Source of the DNA: an uncultured Eubacteriales bacterium
Lineage (GTDB): Bacteria; Bacillota; Clostridia; Oscillospirales; Oscillospiraceae
NCBI GenBank assembly: GCA_900549405.1
Contig: URNZ01000051.1
Coordinates: 1 to 13,719, forward strand
Length of the DNA: 13,719 nucleotides
Direction of reading: 5' to 3'
Made by a program: the position numbers and the translations under genes. The notes below the pieces were generated by a model that saw nothing but the letters and a program-made list of their open reading frames with translations, was not told the DNA's origin and made no database searches. Positions within the stretch are counted from its first letter, which is position 1. Each line of letters starts with the position of its first letter. Below, piece after piece: positions 7,769 to 13,054 of the stretch.

Positions 7769-7810
7769 GCCTCCGTAGCTCAGCTGTATAGAGCGACCGC
7801 CTCCTAAGCG
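7769..7810 (+). pseudogene. tRNA-Arg(CCU) 5'-half remnant, copy 1
   Basis: The acceptor-like GCCTCCG is followed by TA, D-arm GCTC...GAGC, and anticodon loop CTCCTAA with anticodon CCU at 7803-7805. The anticodon stem is only partly pairable (CGC/GCG). After GCG the tRNA is lost: there is no T-stem and no 3' acceptor strand or CCA. A stray TTCGAGC at 7815-7821 resembles a T-loop but lacks a stem. ATATGCCT is repeated at 7765 and 7822, flanking the remnant. Confidence 0.65.
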
Positions 7811-7851
7811 TGAGTTCGAGCATATGCCTTATTTTCAATTTTTCGTTAATA

Positions 7852-7892
7852 GCCCCAATAGCTCAGATGGATAGAGCGACTGCCTCCTAAGC
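7852..7892 (+). pseudogene. tRNA-Arg(CCU) 5'-half remnant, copy 2
   Basis: GCCCCAA (acceptor), TA, GCTC-AGATGGATA-GAGC (D-arm), G, ACTGC and CTCCTAA look like a normal bacterial tRNA-Arg(CCU) 5' half. Just after GC (7891-7892) the expected GCAGT strand is replaced by unrelated DNA, so the break is in the anticodon arm. GCGCACG (7891-7897) pairs with CGTGCGC (7942-7948), so the following spacer could fold back. Confidence 0.7.
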
Positions 7893-7904
7893 GCACGGAC
7901 ATCA

Positions 7905-7933
7905 ATTACCGATGGCACCGTTTTTCCTACAAT
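7905..7933 (+). promoter_or_regulatory. Possible tRNA-Arg promoter
   Basis: ATTACC (7905-7910), 17 nt, then TACAAT (7928-7933), placing a start about 16 nt before the intact tRNA. The -35 match is weak. Confidence 0.3.
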
Positions 7934-7955
7934 TTGATATTCGTGCGCATGATTT

Positions 7956-8032
7956 GCGTCTGTAGCTCAGTTGGATAGAGCGCGAGCCTCCTAAGCCCGA
8001 GGCCCCCGGTTCGAGCCCGGGCAGGCGCACCA
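7956..8032 (+). tRNA. tRNA-Arg (anticodon CCU), probable integration target
   Basis: The cloverleaf is complete over 77 nt. Acceptor GCGTCTG pairs with CAGGCGC (one U-G), the D-arm is GCTC/GAGC, and the anticodon loop is CTCCTAA (7988-7994). T-arm CCCGG-TTCGAGC-CCGGG is followed by A and an encoded CCA. It reads the AGG codon. The anticodon stem CGAGC/GCCCG holds an A-C mismatch (A7985, C7997), as if the two halves came from different genes. An integrase gene lies downstream in the opposite orientation, the usual arrangement for a tRNA attachment site. The shared GCCTCCTAAGC spans 7986-7996. Confidence 0.9.
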
Positions 8033-8034
8033 GA

Positions 8035-8074
8035 AACGCTGTAATCTCAATGGATTGCGGCGTTTTTTCTTTTT
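8035..8074 (+). terminator. Rho-independent terminator of tRNA-Arg
   Basis: AACGCTGTAATC (8035-8046), loop TCAATG, GATTGCGGCGTT (8053-8064) form a 12-bp stem with two T-G pairs. It ends in TTTTTTCTTTTT. It starts 3 nt after the tRNA CCA. Confidence 0.8.
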
Positions 8075-8130
8075 GAAAAACAATGGAAGATACACCGAGA
8101 TAGGAGAAAGAAAAATATGGTTTTGCCACG

Positions 8131-8199
8131 ATTGGCACCAGATAATTGTATCGAACCATTTTTCGTGTTTTCCGTTGTTTGGCACCACTTTGGCACCAC
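8131..8199. repeat. Probable integrase arm-type binding sites
   Basis: TTTGGCACCAC occurs twice in perfect tandem (8178-8188 and 8189-8199), and ATTGGCACCAG once at 8131-8141. A looser ATGGCACC lies at 7912-7919, after tRNA remnant 2. The repeats sit between the tRNA target and the integrase stop codon, where integrases with an N-terminal arm-binding domain bind direct repeats. The binding role is inferred from position. Confidence 0.55.
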
Positions 8200-8212
8200 G
8201 GCACTCAACCGC

Positions 8213-9598
8213 TTATTTGCAACCTTGATTCGATATGAGGGATGTGAGCGCGCTTAAAAGTTCCGGGGATTGCTGAAGCTGCAAGATGATACTCTGCACA
8301 TCTAAGGCGGGCGCTGGCTCGGCAGGTGCTTGGACACCACGCAAATCGAGGTTTGCATAAAAGGCACTTTCAAACTTCTGCGCATTGACCTTTCGATCTT
8401 CGTCGAGGATGTGTGCATAGACCTTTGTGACCATATCGGCCTGTGAATGTCCGGTATCACCCTGGGTGGCCTTAATGTCCCCGTGGTTGAGCTTCAGCTT
8501 GTAGGTAGTGCTGGAATGACGGAGAGAATGAAAGACCACATCAGGAAGCTGTGCATCTCGCTTCAAGCGTCGAAATGCGTTGGAAATGACCGTTTCCTCA
8601 CAGGGGCGTCCATTTGGCAGCGCAACCACAAGGTTATAGTCAAGATATTCGCTGCCGAGAAATTCTTTTTGCTTGTCCTGTGACGCTTTCCATTCCCGCA
8701 GAATGTACGCGACTGTTTTCGGCATCCACACTTTGCGAACGCTGCTTTCTGTTTTGGGGGTTTTCAGCACGATCACGGTGCTGGCATCTTCCAAATACAT
8801 TGTGCGGGGGAACTTCTTGATGATTTCTTCTTCTCCCAAAACAGCGAGAGAGTCCTCACGCACACGCACCAGCTCTTTCTCCACACATAGATAAGCATTG
8901 TCGCTGGCAATATCTGCATCGGAAATGTGAATGTTATCCCAGGTTAGGCCGACAATCTCGCCAATCCGCAAGGAGCAGGCAAAAGAAAGGTTGATTGCGA
9001 CATACAATCTTCCGTCTTTGCACTCGTCGAGTGCTTTGCGAATGGTAGCAGCATCCCATATTTCACGAGGTTTGCGCTTGATTTTCGGAAGCGTTGTGTT
9101 TTCAAAGGGGTTCTTTGCGATAATGTCCCAGCGCACAGCTTGACCGAAAGCACAGCGCAGCAATTTGTTGATGCGTTCGATATTGGCAGGTGTCATATAC
9201 TCCGTTTTGCTGTATCGGTTCTTATAAGTGGGGCATTTCGTCCTTTGCAGCGCGGAGATAAAACGGTCTGCGGCGATAGAAGTTACATCCTGCATCAGCG
9301 TACTGCCAAGTTTGGGATTGATGTAGTTGCGAATCAGTCCCGTATTGGCTTCATAGGTGCTGGGGCTCCATTTCTTTGTTCCGTATAGGCTCACAAAATC
9401 CTCAAGGAACGCGGCAACGGTTGTTTTGCTGGGGGCAATAAAGGTTCGGGAACCTTGTTTGTACTCGATTTCGGCTTTGCGGTGTTTTGCTTCTGCCTCC
9501 GTGTCAAACGATTCCCATTTTTGTTTTTTCTCTCCGTCCTCATTGAGATAGTAATAGACAACATGGTATTTGCCTCTACGCCTTTTGATGGATGCCAT
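8213..9598 (-). CDS. Tyrosine recombinase (integrase) of an integrative element
   Basis: This 461-aa integrase would join the element's ends to a chromosomal attachment site, here probably the adjacent tRNA-Arg. The N-terminal ~60 residues (SIKRRRGKYHVVYYY... and the Asp/Glu-rich turn) resemble an arm-DNA-binding domain. A SAM-like core-binding domain spans roughly 70-175. The catalytic domain has R211 (SLRIGE), K282 (TPKTESS), H357-x-x-R360 (HSLRH), H387 (GHSQ) and nucleophile Y394 (KVYAHI), so the active site is complete. The ATG at 9598 has AGGAGG 6 nt upstream; a longer upstream reading adds unrelated residues that overlap the excisionase gene. The xis stop codon overlaps this ribosome binding site, so the pair is one transcription unit. 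GC content is clearly lower than in dnaE. Confidence 0.93.
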   Translation of the reverse strand: MASIKRRRGKYHVVYYYLNEDGEKKQKWESFDTEAEAKHRKAEIEYKQGSRTFIAPSKTTVAAFLEDFVSLYGTKKWSPSTYEANTGLIRNYINPKLGSTLMQDVTSIAADRFISALQRTKCPTYKNRYSKTEYMTPANIERINKLLRCAFGQAVRWDIIAKNPFENTTLPKIKRKPREIWDAATIRKALDECKDGRLYVAINLSFACSLRIGEIVGLTWDNIHISDADIASDNAYLCVEKELVRVREDSLAVLGEEEIIKKFPRTMYLEDASTVIVLKTPKTESSVRKVWMPKTVAYILREWKASQDKQKEFLGSEYLDYNLVVALPNGRPCEETVISNAFRRLKRDAQLPDVVFHSLRHSSTTYKLKLNHGDIKATQGDTGHSQADMVTKVYAHILDEDRKVNAQKFESAFYANLDLRGVQAPAEPAPALDVQSIILQLQQSPELLSALTSLISNQGCK

Positions 9599-9608
9599 AA
9601 TAAACCTC

Positions 9609-9815
9609 CTACATATTCTGTTTATCCAGCCAATCATCAAAGGACACTTTGGAAACTCTGATGGAAGAACCAATACGCACAGCCTTAAATACGCCAGAAT
9701 GGACAAGGCTGTATGCGGCGGTTCTTCCTATGCCAAGAATTTTTGCGATTTCCTCGACGGTGTATGTCCGCTTCCCGGCGAGGGAATTATAAGGACTGCT
9801 ATGGTCAATACTCAT
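9609..9815 (-). CDS. xis: Excisionase-like helix-turn-helix protein
   Basis: The 68-aa protein has a winged-HTH of the MerR/excisionase DNA-binding type: RTYTVEEIAKILGIGRTAAYSLV, then GVFKAVRIGSSIRVSKVSFDDWL. Such proteins bend att DNA and steer the integrase toward excision. The ATG at 9815 has AGGAGG 5 nt upstream. Its stop (9609-9611) overlaps the ribosome binding site of the integrase gene. The xis symbol is given by family and context; it could instead act mainly as a repressor of the pair. Confidence 0.8.
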   Translation of the reverse strand: MSIDHSSPYNSLAGKRTYTVEEIAKILGIGRTAAYSLVHSGVFKAVRIGSSIRVSKVSFDDWLDKQNM

Positions 9816-9836
9816 GGTAACCTCCTCTCTATGACC

Positions 9837-9876
9837 ACAGCACCATGCTTCAAGTGGTATTGTAGCATGGTGTTGT
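9837..9876 (-). promoter_or_regulatory. Inverted repeat upstream of the excisionase gene, possible operator
   Basis: ACAGCACCATGCT (9837-9849) and AGCATGGTGTTGT (9864-9876) form 13-bp arms with one G-T, separated by 14 nt. A TACAAT box on the minus strand (9864-9859) overlaps the repeat, about 45 nt before the xis ATG. No good -35 is seen. The layout fits autoregulation or a leader hairpin. Confidence 0.4.
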
Positions 9877-10123
9877 AGTTGAATACACCGTTTAGAACCG
9901 TAAAAGCTATATGATAAATAGCCGTGCTTCTATCAATTTGACTAAGGTCCGCTATCCGCATCGCACCAACAAACGCGGTCTTTTACTGGAAATTCCTTAA
10001 TTTAATGTCCACTGAATAATAGAAAAAGCCTTATATTTCAATCCATAGAAGCCAATCCGTGGTACAATAGGGGCAAGAGAACTGGCAAAAATCCCGCAAA
10101 AACCTTGCACCTGGAGGGCAACT
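9877..10123. other. Non-coding gap between the integrase module and the IS remnant
   Basis: AT-rich with no gene. The last ~100 nt probably belong to the IS left end: TACAAT at 10063-10068 and a ribosome binding site GGAGGG at 10113-10118 precede the transposase ATG. I could not place the IS terminal repeat. A possible -35 for the minus-strand xis promoter (TTGATA, 9936-9931) has no well-spaced -10. Confidence 0.4.
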
Positions 10124-10801
10124 ATGTATCGTTACAGCAATGGCCAGATCAGCCTGGAGGATTTCAAACAGCCGGTGGGCATGAATCTGAAGGAAAGCAA
10201 CCGTTGGGTAAAGAAACTGCCCTTATGCTCCAAGAGAACCCATATCTTCAATATTTCTGCGGGTATCCTGGCTATGATGACGAAAAACTGCCCTTTGATC
10301 CGTCTTTGATGGTGTATTTCCGCAAGCGCCTGACGCCGGAAGTGCTGGGTGAGATCAATGAGATGATCGTGCGGGACGCGAAGGAGCGTCAGGACAAAGA
10401 AGCCGAATCCGAGGATGACGATGATTCTGACGGTCAGCCGGGAACTGGCGGAAACAGCGGCACGATGATCGTGGACGACACCTGCGCGCCGTCCAATATC
10501 CGATATCCTCATGATGTTTCCCTGCTCAACCGTCTATGAGCAGCAGAGGTACATGTGCGATAACCGTACCCACAGCGTGCCTGACCGGATCGTCAGCGTG
10601 AGCCAGCCCTTCGTTCGGCTCATTGTGCGGGGAAAAGCGGGAAAGCCGGTGGAGTTTGGCGCGAAGCTGGACATCAGTGTCGTTGACGGATGGACGCGGC
10701 TGGATTGCTGTTCGTTTGATGCCTACAATGAGGCGGGAAATCTGCGGGAGATGGCAGAGCAGTTCCGAGCGCGAGAGGGGTATTACCCCAGCCGGATCTT
10801 G
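10124..10801 (+). pseudogene. Remnant of an IS1182-like transposase
   Basis: Three pieces of one transposase lie in order. The N-terminus MYRYSNGQISLEDFKQPVG... runs to RWVKK (10124-~10216). A middle part follows in another frame, ETALMLQENPYLQYFCGYPG... to DDTCAPSNIRYPHDVSLLN (~10213-10530), with the first catalytic Asp in MIVDDT. A third part, QQRYMCDNRTHSVPDRIV... to YYPSRIL (~10535-10801), includes KLDISVVDGWTRLD with the second Asp. From memory of the family, tens of residues are missing at both junctions, and the C-terminus with the catalytic Glu is gone. It cannot be active. The family call rests on recognised motifs; IS5-related groups share parts of them. Confidence 0.8.
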
Positions 10802-10823
10802 GTTGTGCTGGGGCAGTGTGAGG

Positions 10824-11072
10824 AATTTGAATGGCATAGCATCGGTCATTGAACAGAAAATCAATGACTTCCCTTTTGCGAAAGAAGTACTGTTCAAACC
10901 GGCCATGAAGCTGGCCATAATGTGCAGGCGGCAAGCTAACCAGCAATGTAATATCAATCGGATCCTCTGCCTCGCGGATTCCTTTACGCTCCAGCTCATA
11001 GGCAATCGCGAACAGATTGAGGACAAAGAACCTCTCATCCTCCGTTTTATAACACAGCAGTTCTAATTTAGT
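10824..11072 (-). pseudogene. Fragment of a ParM-like plasmid partition actin
   Basis: A reading frame without a proper start reads ELLCYKTEDERFF, VLNLFAIAYELERKG, DITLLVSLPPAHYGQLHGRF and REVIDFLFNDRCYAIQI. The LPPAHYG block after a hydrophobic DITLLV strand, followed by F..YF.R..V.F.FN, resembles the ParM/Alp (StbA-like) actin family. These proteins push plasmid or element copies apart. About 80 of the usual 300-plus residues remain. The fragment ends where the IS remnant begins, so the two probably met through insertion and deletion. Confidence 0.5.
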
Positions 11073-11223
11073 TGAAGCGCACTCAAGAGTGTATTAGAAC
11101 GCAGGAATCACAGAATACAAACTGCTATATTTTCGTAAGCAGATGACGGTGCCGCCATAATGCAGCAATTTTCAGAATGCTTCCCTCAGAAGAGGTGAAC
11201 TCTCGCATTAGATCTTTAAGCGC

Positions 11224-11265
11224 GAGCGTGGCATACCCCTCAGAGGAGTATGCCACGCTCTTTTT
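11224..11265 (+). terminator. Strong rho-independent terminator pointing right
   Basis: GAGCGTGGCATAC (11224-11236) and GTATGCCACGCTC (11248-11260) form a perfect 13-bp stem followed by TTTTT. It faces the end of the minus-strand operon, whose last stop codon is 4 nt away, so it may also slow transcripts from that side. No intact plus-strand gene precedes it. Confidence 0.8.
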
Positions 11266-11268
11266 GAA

Positions 11269-11949
11269 CTATATCTCCTGCAGGAACGCAGGAATTTCCA
11301 TCATTTTCTCAATAACTGCGCACCCCATGTCCAGTTTCTGGTTCCCGGATGTTGGATTGCGATAGCCTAAGCACGGGATTTCGGCACTGACTGCAGCTCT
11401 CATTCCCGTATCGGTATCTTCTACCGCAAGCGCGTTCCGCCCTTCAACTCCGCACTCTCGCAATACCGCCTGATAAATGTCCGGATACGGTTTCCTGCGC
11501 TTCACGTCACTCCCTGTCTTCACGCAGCAGAACATCTGCCGTATTCCATAATACGAGAGCATTTCTTCCACCATATCACTTGAGGTAGACGAGGCGACCG
11601 CCGCCTGTATTCCGTTGGCCTGCAATAAGCTCAGCACTTCTTTCAGTCCTTCGTGCAACAGCACAGCATCTGCCCGCATCAATTGCATGGTCAGCGCATT
11701 CTGTTGGCGCTCAAGCTCTGGTTGGGAAATCTTCAATTGGTAGCGCTCAATCAGAGGTTTCCAAATATCCGCATGCGATTTACCTGCCTGCTCTCCGAGT
11801 TCCTCGTGAATTCCGCAGCGGCTAAGCATCATTTTCTCTGCGCGAGCATGGTACGGTTCACTGTCAAAAAGAACACCGTCCATATCGAAGATAATCAGCT
11901 TTATTCTTCTTTCCTCGTCAGCAGGAAAATATGTATCACGCCTATACAT
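11269..11949 (-). CDS. HAD-family phosphatase (beta-phosphoglucomutase-like)
   Basis: This 226-aa haloacid dehalogenase superfamily enzyme probably removes phosphate from, or moves it on, a small sugar phosphate. Motif I is DMDGVLFDSE with nucleophile D22 and acid/base D24. A helical cap follows (~35-100). Motif II is ASSTS (S120-S121), motif III K153 (KRRKPYPD) and motif IV E177-D178 (VEDTDTG). All catalytic residues are present. The ATG overlaps the end of the KDPG aldolase gene by 8 bp, which implies translational coupling. The N-terminal ~15 residues before the first strand are longer than usual, but no better start is visible. Its substrate cannot be named from sequence; the operon suggests a sugar-acid or keto-sugar phosphate. 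Confidence 0.88.
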   Translation of the reverse strand: MYRRDTYFPADEERRIKLIIFDMDGVLFDSEPYHARAEKMMLSRCGIHEELGEQAGKSHADIWKPLIERYQLKISQPELERQQNALTMQLMRADAVLLHEGLKEVLSLLQANGIQAAVASSTSSDMVEEMLSYYGIRQMFCCVKTGSDVKRRKPYPDIYQAVLRECGVEGRNALAVEDTDTGMRAAVSAEIPCLGYRNPTSGNQKLDMGCAVIEKMMEIPAFLQEI

Positions 11950-12586
11950 TTCTTACCGAATCAACAGACTCACGCGCCTCTCGGCAAAGGGCGGTAATAT
12001 GATCGAAGTCGCCATTCGAGATATCCTTCTTGCTGCAAATCCAACTTCCACCCACTGCGCGAATATATGGGGCTTTCAGGTATTCCTTTAGATTGTCCCC
12101 ATTGACCCCACCGGTCGGCACAAAGGAAACTCTGGGAAACGGACCGTTCAGTGCCTTCATTGCGGAAAGGCCGCCATAGATATTAGCAGGAAAGAACTTT
12201 ACTGTATTGATTCCGCAGGCCACAGCCTTAATAATCTCTGTAGGCGTAACGCAGCCCGGAACAACATCAACTTCATGCTCTACGCAAAACTTGACCACAT
12301 CCTCACAGAATCCAGGAGAAACGATAAACTGCGCGCCAGCACGAACAGCTTCCCGGCATTGCTCGATGGTCGTTACAGAACCTGCGCCGACAACAATATC
12401 AGAATCTGCAAGCGCTGCAATCTGCCGAATCGCTCCAAGAGCCGCAGGGGTACGCAGGGTAACCTCTGCAACAGGAATTCCTCCCGCTTTCATTGCTTTG
12501 ATAAGTGGAATGGCATCGTTTTCATTTTCGATTACAACAACAGGTATCACACCAACCTGTTCAAGGATGTCCATTACTTTACTCAT
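11942..12586 (-). CDS. eda: KDPG/KHG aldolase (2-dehydro-3-deoxyphosphogluconate aldolase)
   Basis: A class I aldolase of 214 aa that splits 2-keto-3-deoxy-6-phosphogluconate into pyruvate and glyceraldehyde 3-phosphate. It is used in sugar-acid (uronate, gluconate) breakdown. The Schiff-base lysine is K130 (NTVKFFPAN) and the catalytic Glu is E41 (EVTLRTP), matching E. coli K133 and E45. GAGSVTT, SPGF and the phosphate-binding TGGVNGDN are also present. AAGGAG lies 5 nt before the ATG. The gene follows the dehydrogenase fragment by 11 nt and overlaps the HAD gene. Paralogous aldolases of this fold act on other keto acids, so the exact substrate is open. Confidence 0.93.
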   Translation of the reverse strand: MSKVMDILEQVGVIPVVVIENENDAIPLIKAMKAGGIPVAEVTLRTPAALGAIRQIAALADSDIVVGAGSVTTIEQCREAVRAGAQFIVSPGFCEDVVKFCVEHEVDVVPGCVTPTEIIKAVACGINTVKFFPANIYGGLSAMKALNGPFPRVSFVPTGGVNGDNLKEYLKAPYIRAVGGSWICSKKDISNGDFDHITALCREARESVDSVRNV

Positions 12587-12597
12587 AGTAACTCCTT

Positions 12598-12862
12598 CTA
12601 CTTATTCACAATATATTGGCATTTCTTCCCCTGAAGTACGTCAATCACATTCTGCGCAGCGAGCAGTCCCATTTTAAGGCTTGCTTCTCTTGTCGCTGCG
12701 CCCGCATGAGGAGTGAGAATACAATTATCAAGTAGCGCAAGCGGGCTGCCGCAGGCAGGCTCAATTTCCGTCGCATCCAGGGCTGCACCATAAATCTGAT
12801 GTTCCTTCAATGCTGTGTAGAGAGCCGCTTCATCTACAATGCCTCCGCGAGCACCGGAAGTG
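12598..12862 (-). pseudogene. C-terminal fragment of a D-2-hydroxyacid dehydrogenase
   Basis: About 85 residues remain of a ~310-330-aa NAD-dependent dehydrogenase of the SerA/lactate-type family. The visible part is ARGGIVDEAALYTAL, GAALDATEIEPA and LTPHAGAATREASL, which carry the catalytic Arg, Glu and His. The N-terminal substrate domain and most of the NAD-binding fold, including GxGxxG, are missing. The homology stops near 12855-12862, where unrelated DNA joins. It is the first gene of the minus-strand operon, so the break also removed the native promoter. Confidence 0.85.
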
Positions 12863-12988
12863 GACAAGGGAGACAAGGCTACCGGCTACTATATGGGCTG
12901 TCTGGCAGAGCAGAAAGACAAGCATAGTTGTCAGTATCAGGCACTGTTAGCAAACCGTACTTTGCGGCAAGAAGCAATGGGATTTTAA
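12857..12988 (+). other. Unidentified reading-frame tail at the junction
   Basis: A plus-strand frame enters at the junction and ends with TAA at 12986-12988. It reads VDKGDKATGYYMGCLAEQ and then a basic C-terminus ending EAMGF. It could be the last ~43 residues of a protein from a mobile element that recombined here. I do not recognise the family. A 50-codon frame on the opposite strand (13037-12885) also exists, so neither is established. Confidence 0.25.
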
Positions 12989-12994
12989 CTGGAG

Positions 12995-13022
12995 CTGCCA
13001 CGCTATCCGTCGCTGTTACAAT
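12995..13022 (+). promoter_or_regulatory. Possible promoter of the right-hand recombinase gene
   Basis: CTGCCA (12995-13000), 16 nt, and TGT-TACAAT (-10 at 13017-13022, extended form), 33 nt before the ATG. The -35 match is moderate. Confidence 0.4.
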
Positions 13023-13054
13023 AGTTTCAACATTCATGTTTGGAGGATTTTAAG

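Larger units (their letters stand above)
7986..12990. mobile_element. Decayed integrative element or nested elements at tRNA-Arg
   Basis: The segment starts at a tRNA-Arg and carries arm-type repeats, integrase and excisionase genes, an IS remnant, a partition-protein fragment and a broken operon. It has lower GC content than both flanks. No conjugation, relaxase, replication or virion genes are seen. A right-hand copy of the tRNA 3' end or of GCCTCCTAAGC was not found, so the right border (put near 12990 from base composition) is a guess. Confidence 0.5.

Noticed and set aside
7769..7829. Copy 1 as a working tRNA
   Set aside because: The anticodon stem is only partly pairable, the T-stem and 3' acceptor strand are absent, and no CCA follows.
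7506..7838. Minus-strand frame containing WWRRGELNPRPKT
   Set aside because: This is the translation of the tmRNA 3' domain read backwards, a well-known false protein type from structured RNA genes.
7902..8204. Minus-strand frame containing VRLPGLEPGASGLGG
   Set aside because: It is the antisense of the tRNA-Arg T-arm and acceptor plus the arm repeats, another common spurious protein.
10526..11038. 170-codon minus-strand frame across the IS and ParM remnants
   Set aside because: It runs antisense to transposase sequence in its second half and out of frame with the ParM-like fragment in its first half.
11177..11365. 62-codon plus-strand frame across the terminator
   Set aside because: It reads through a strong terminator stem and into the antisense of the HAD gene.
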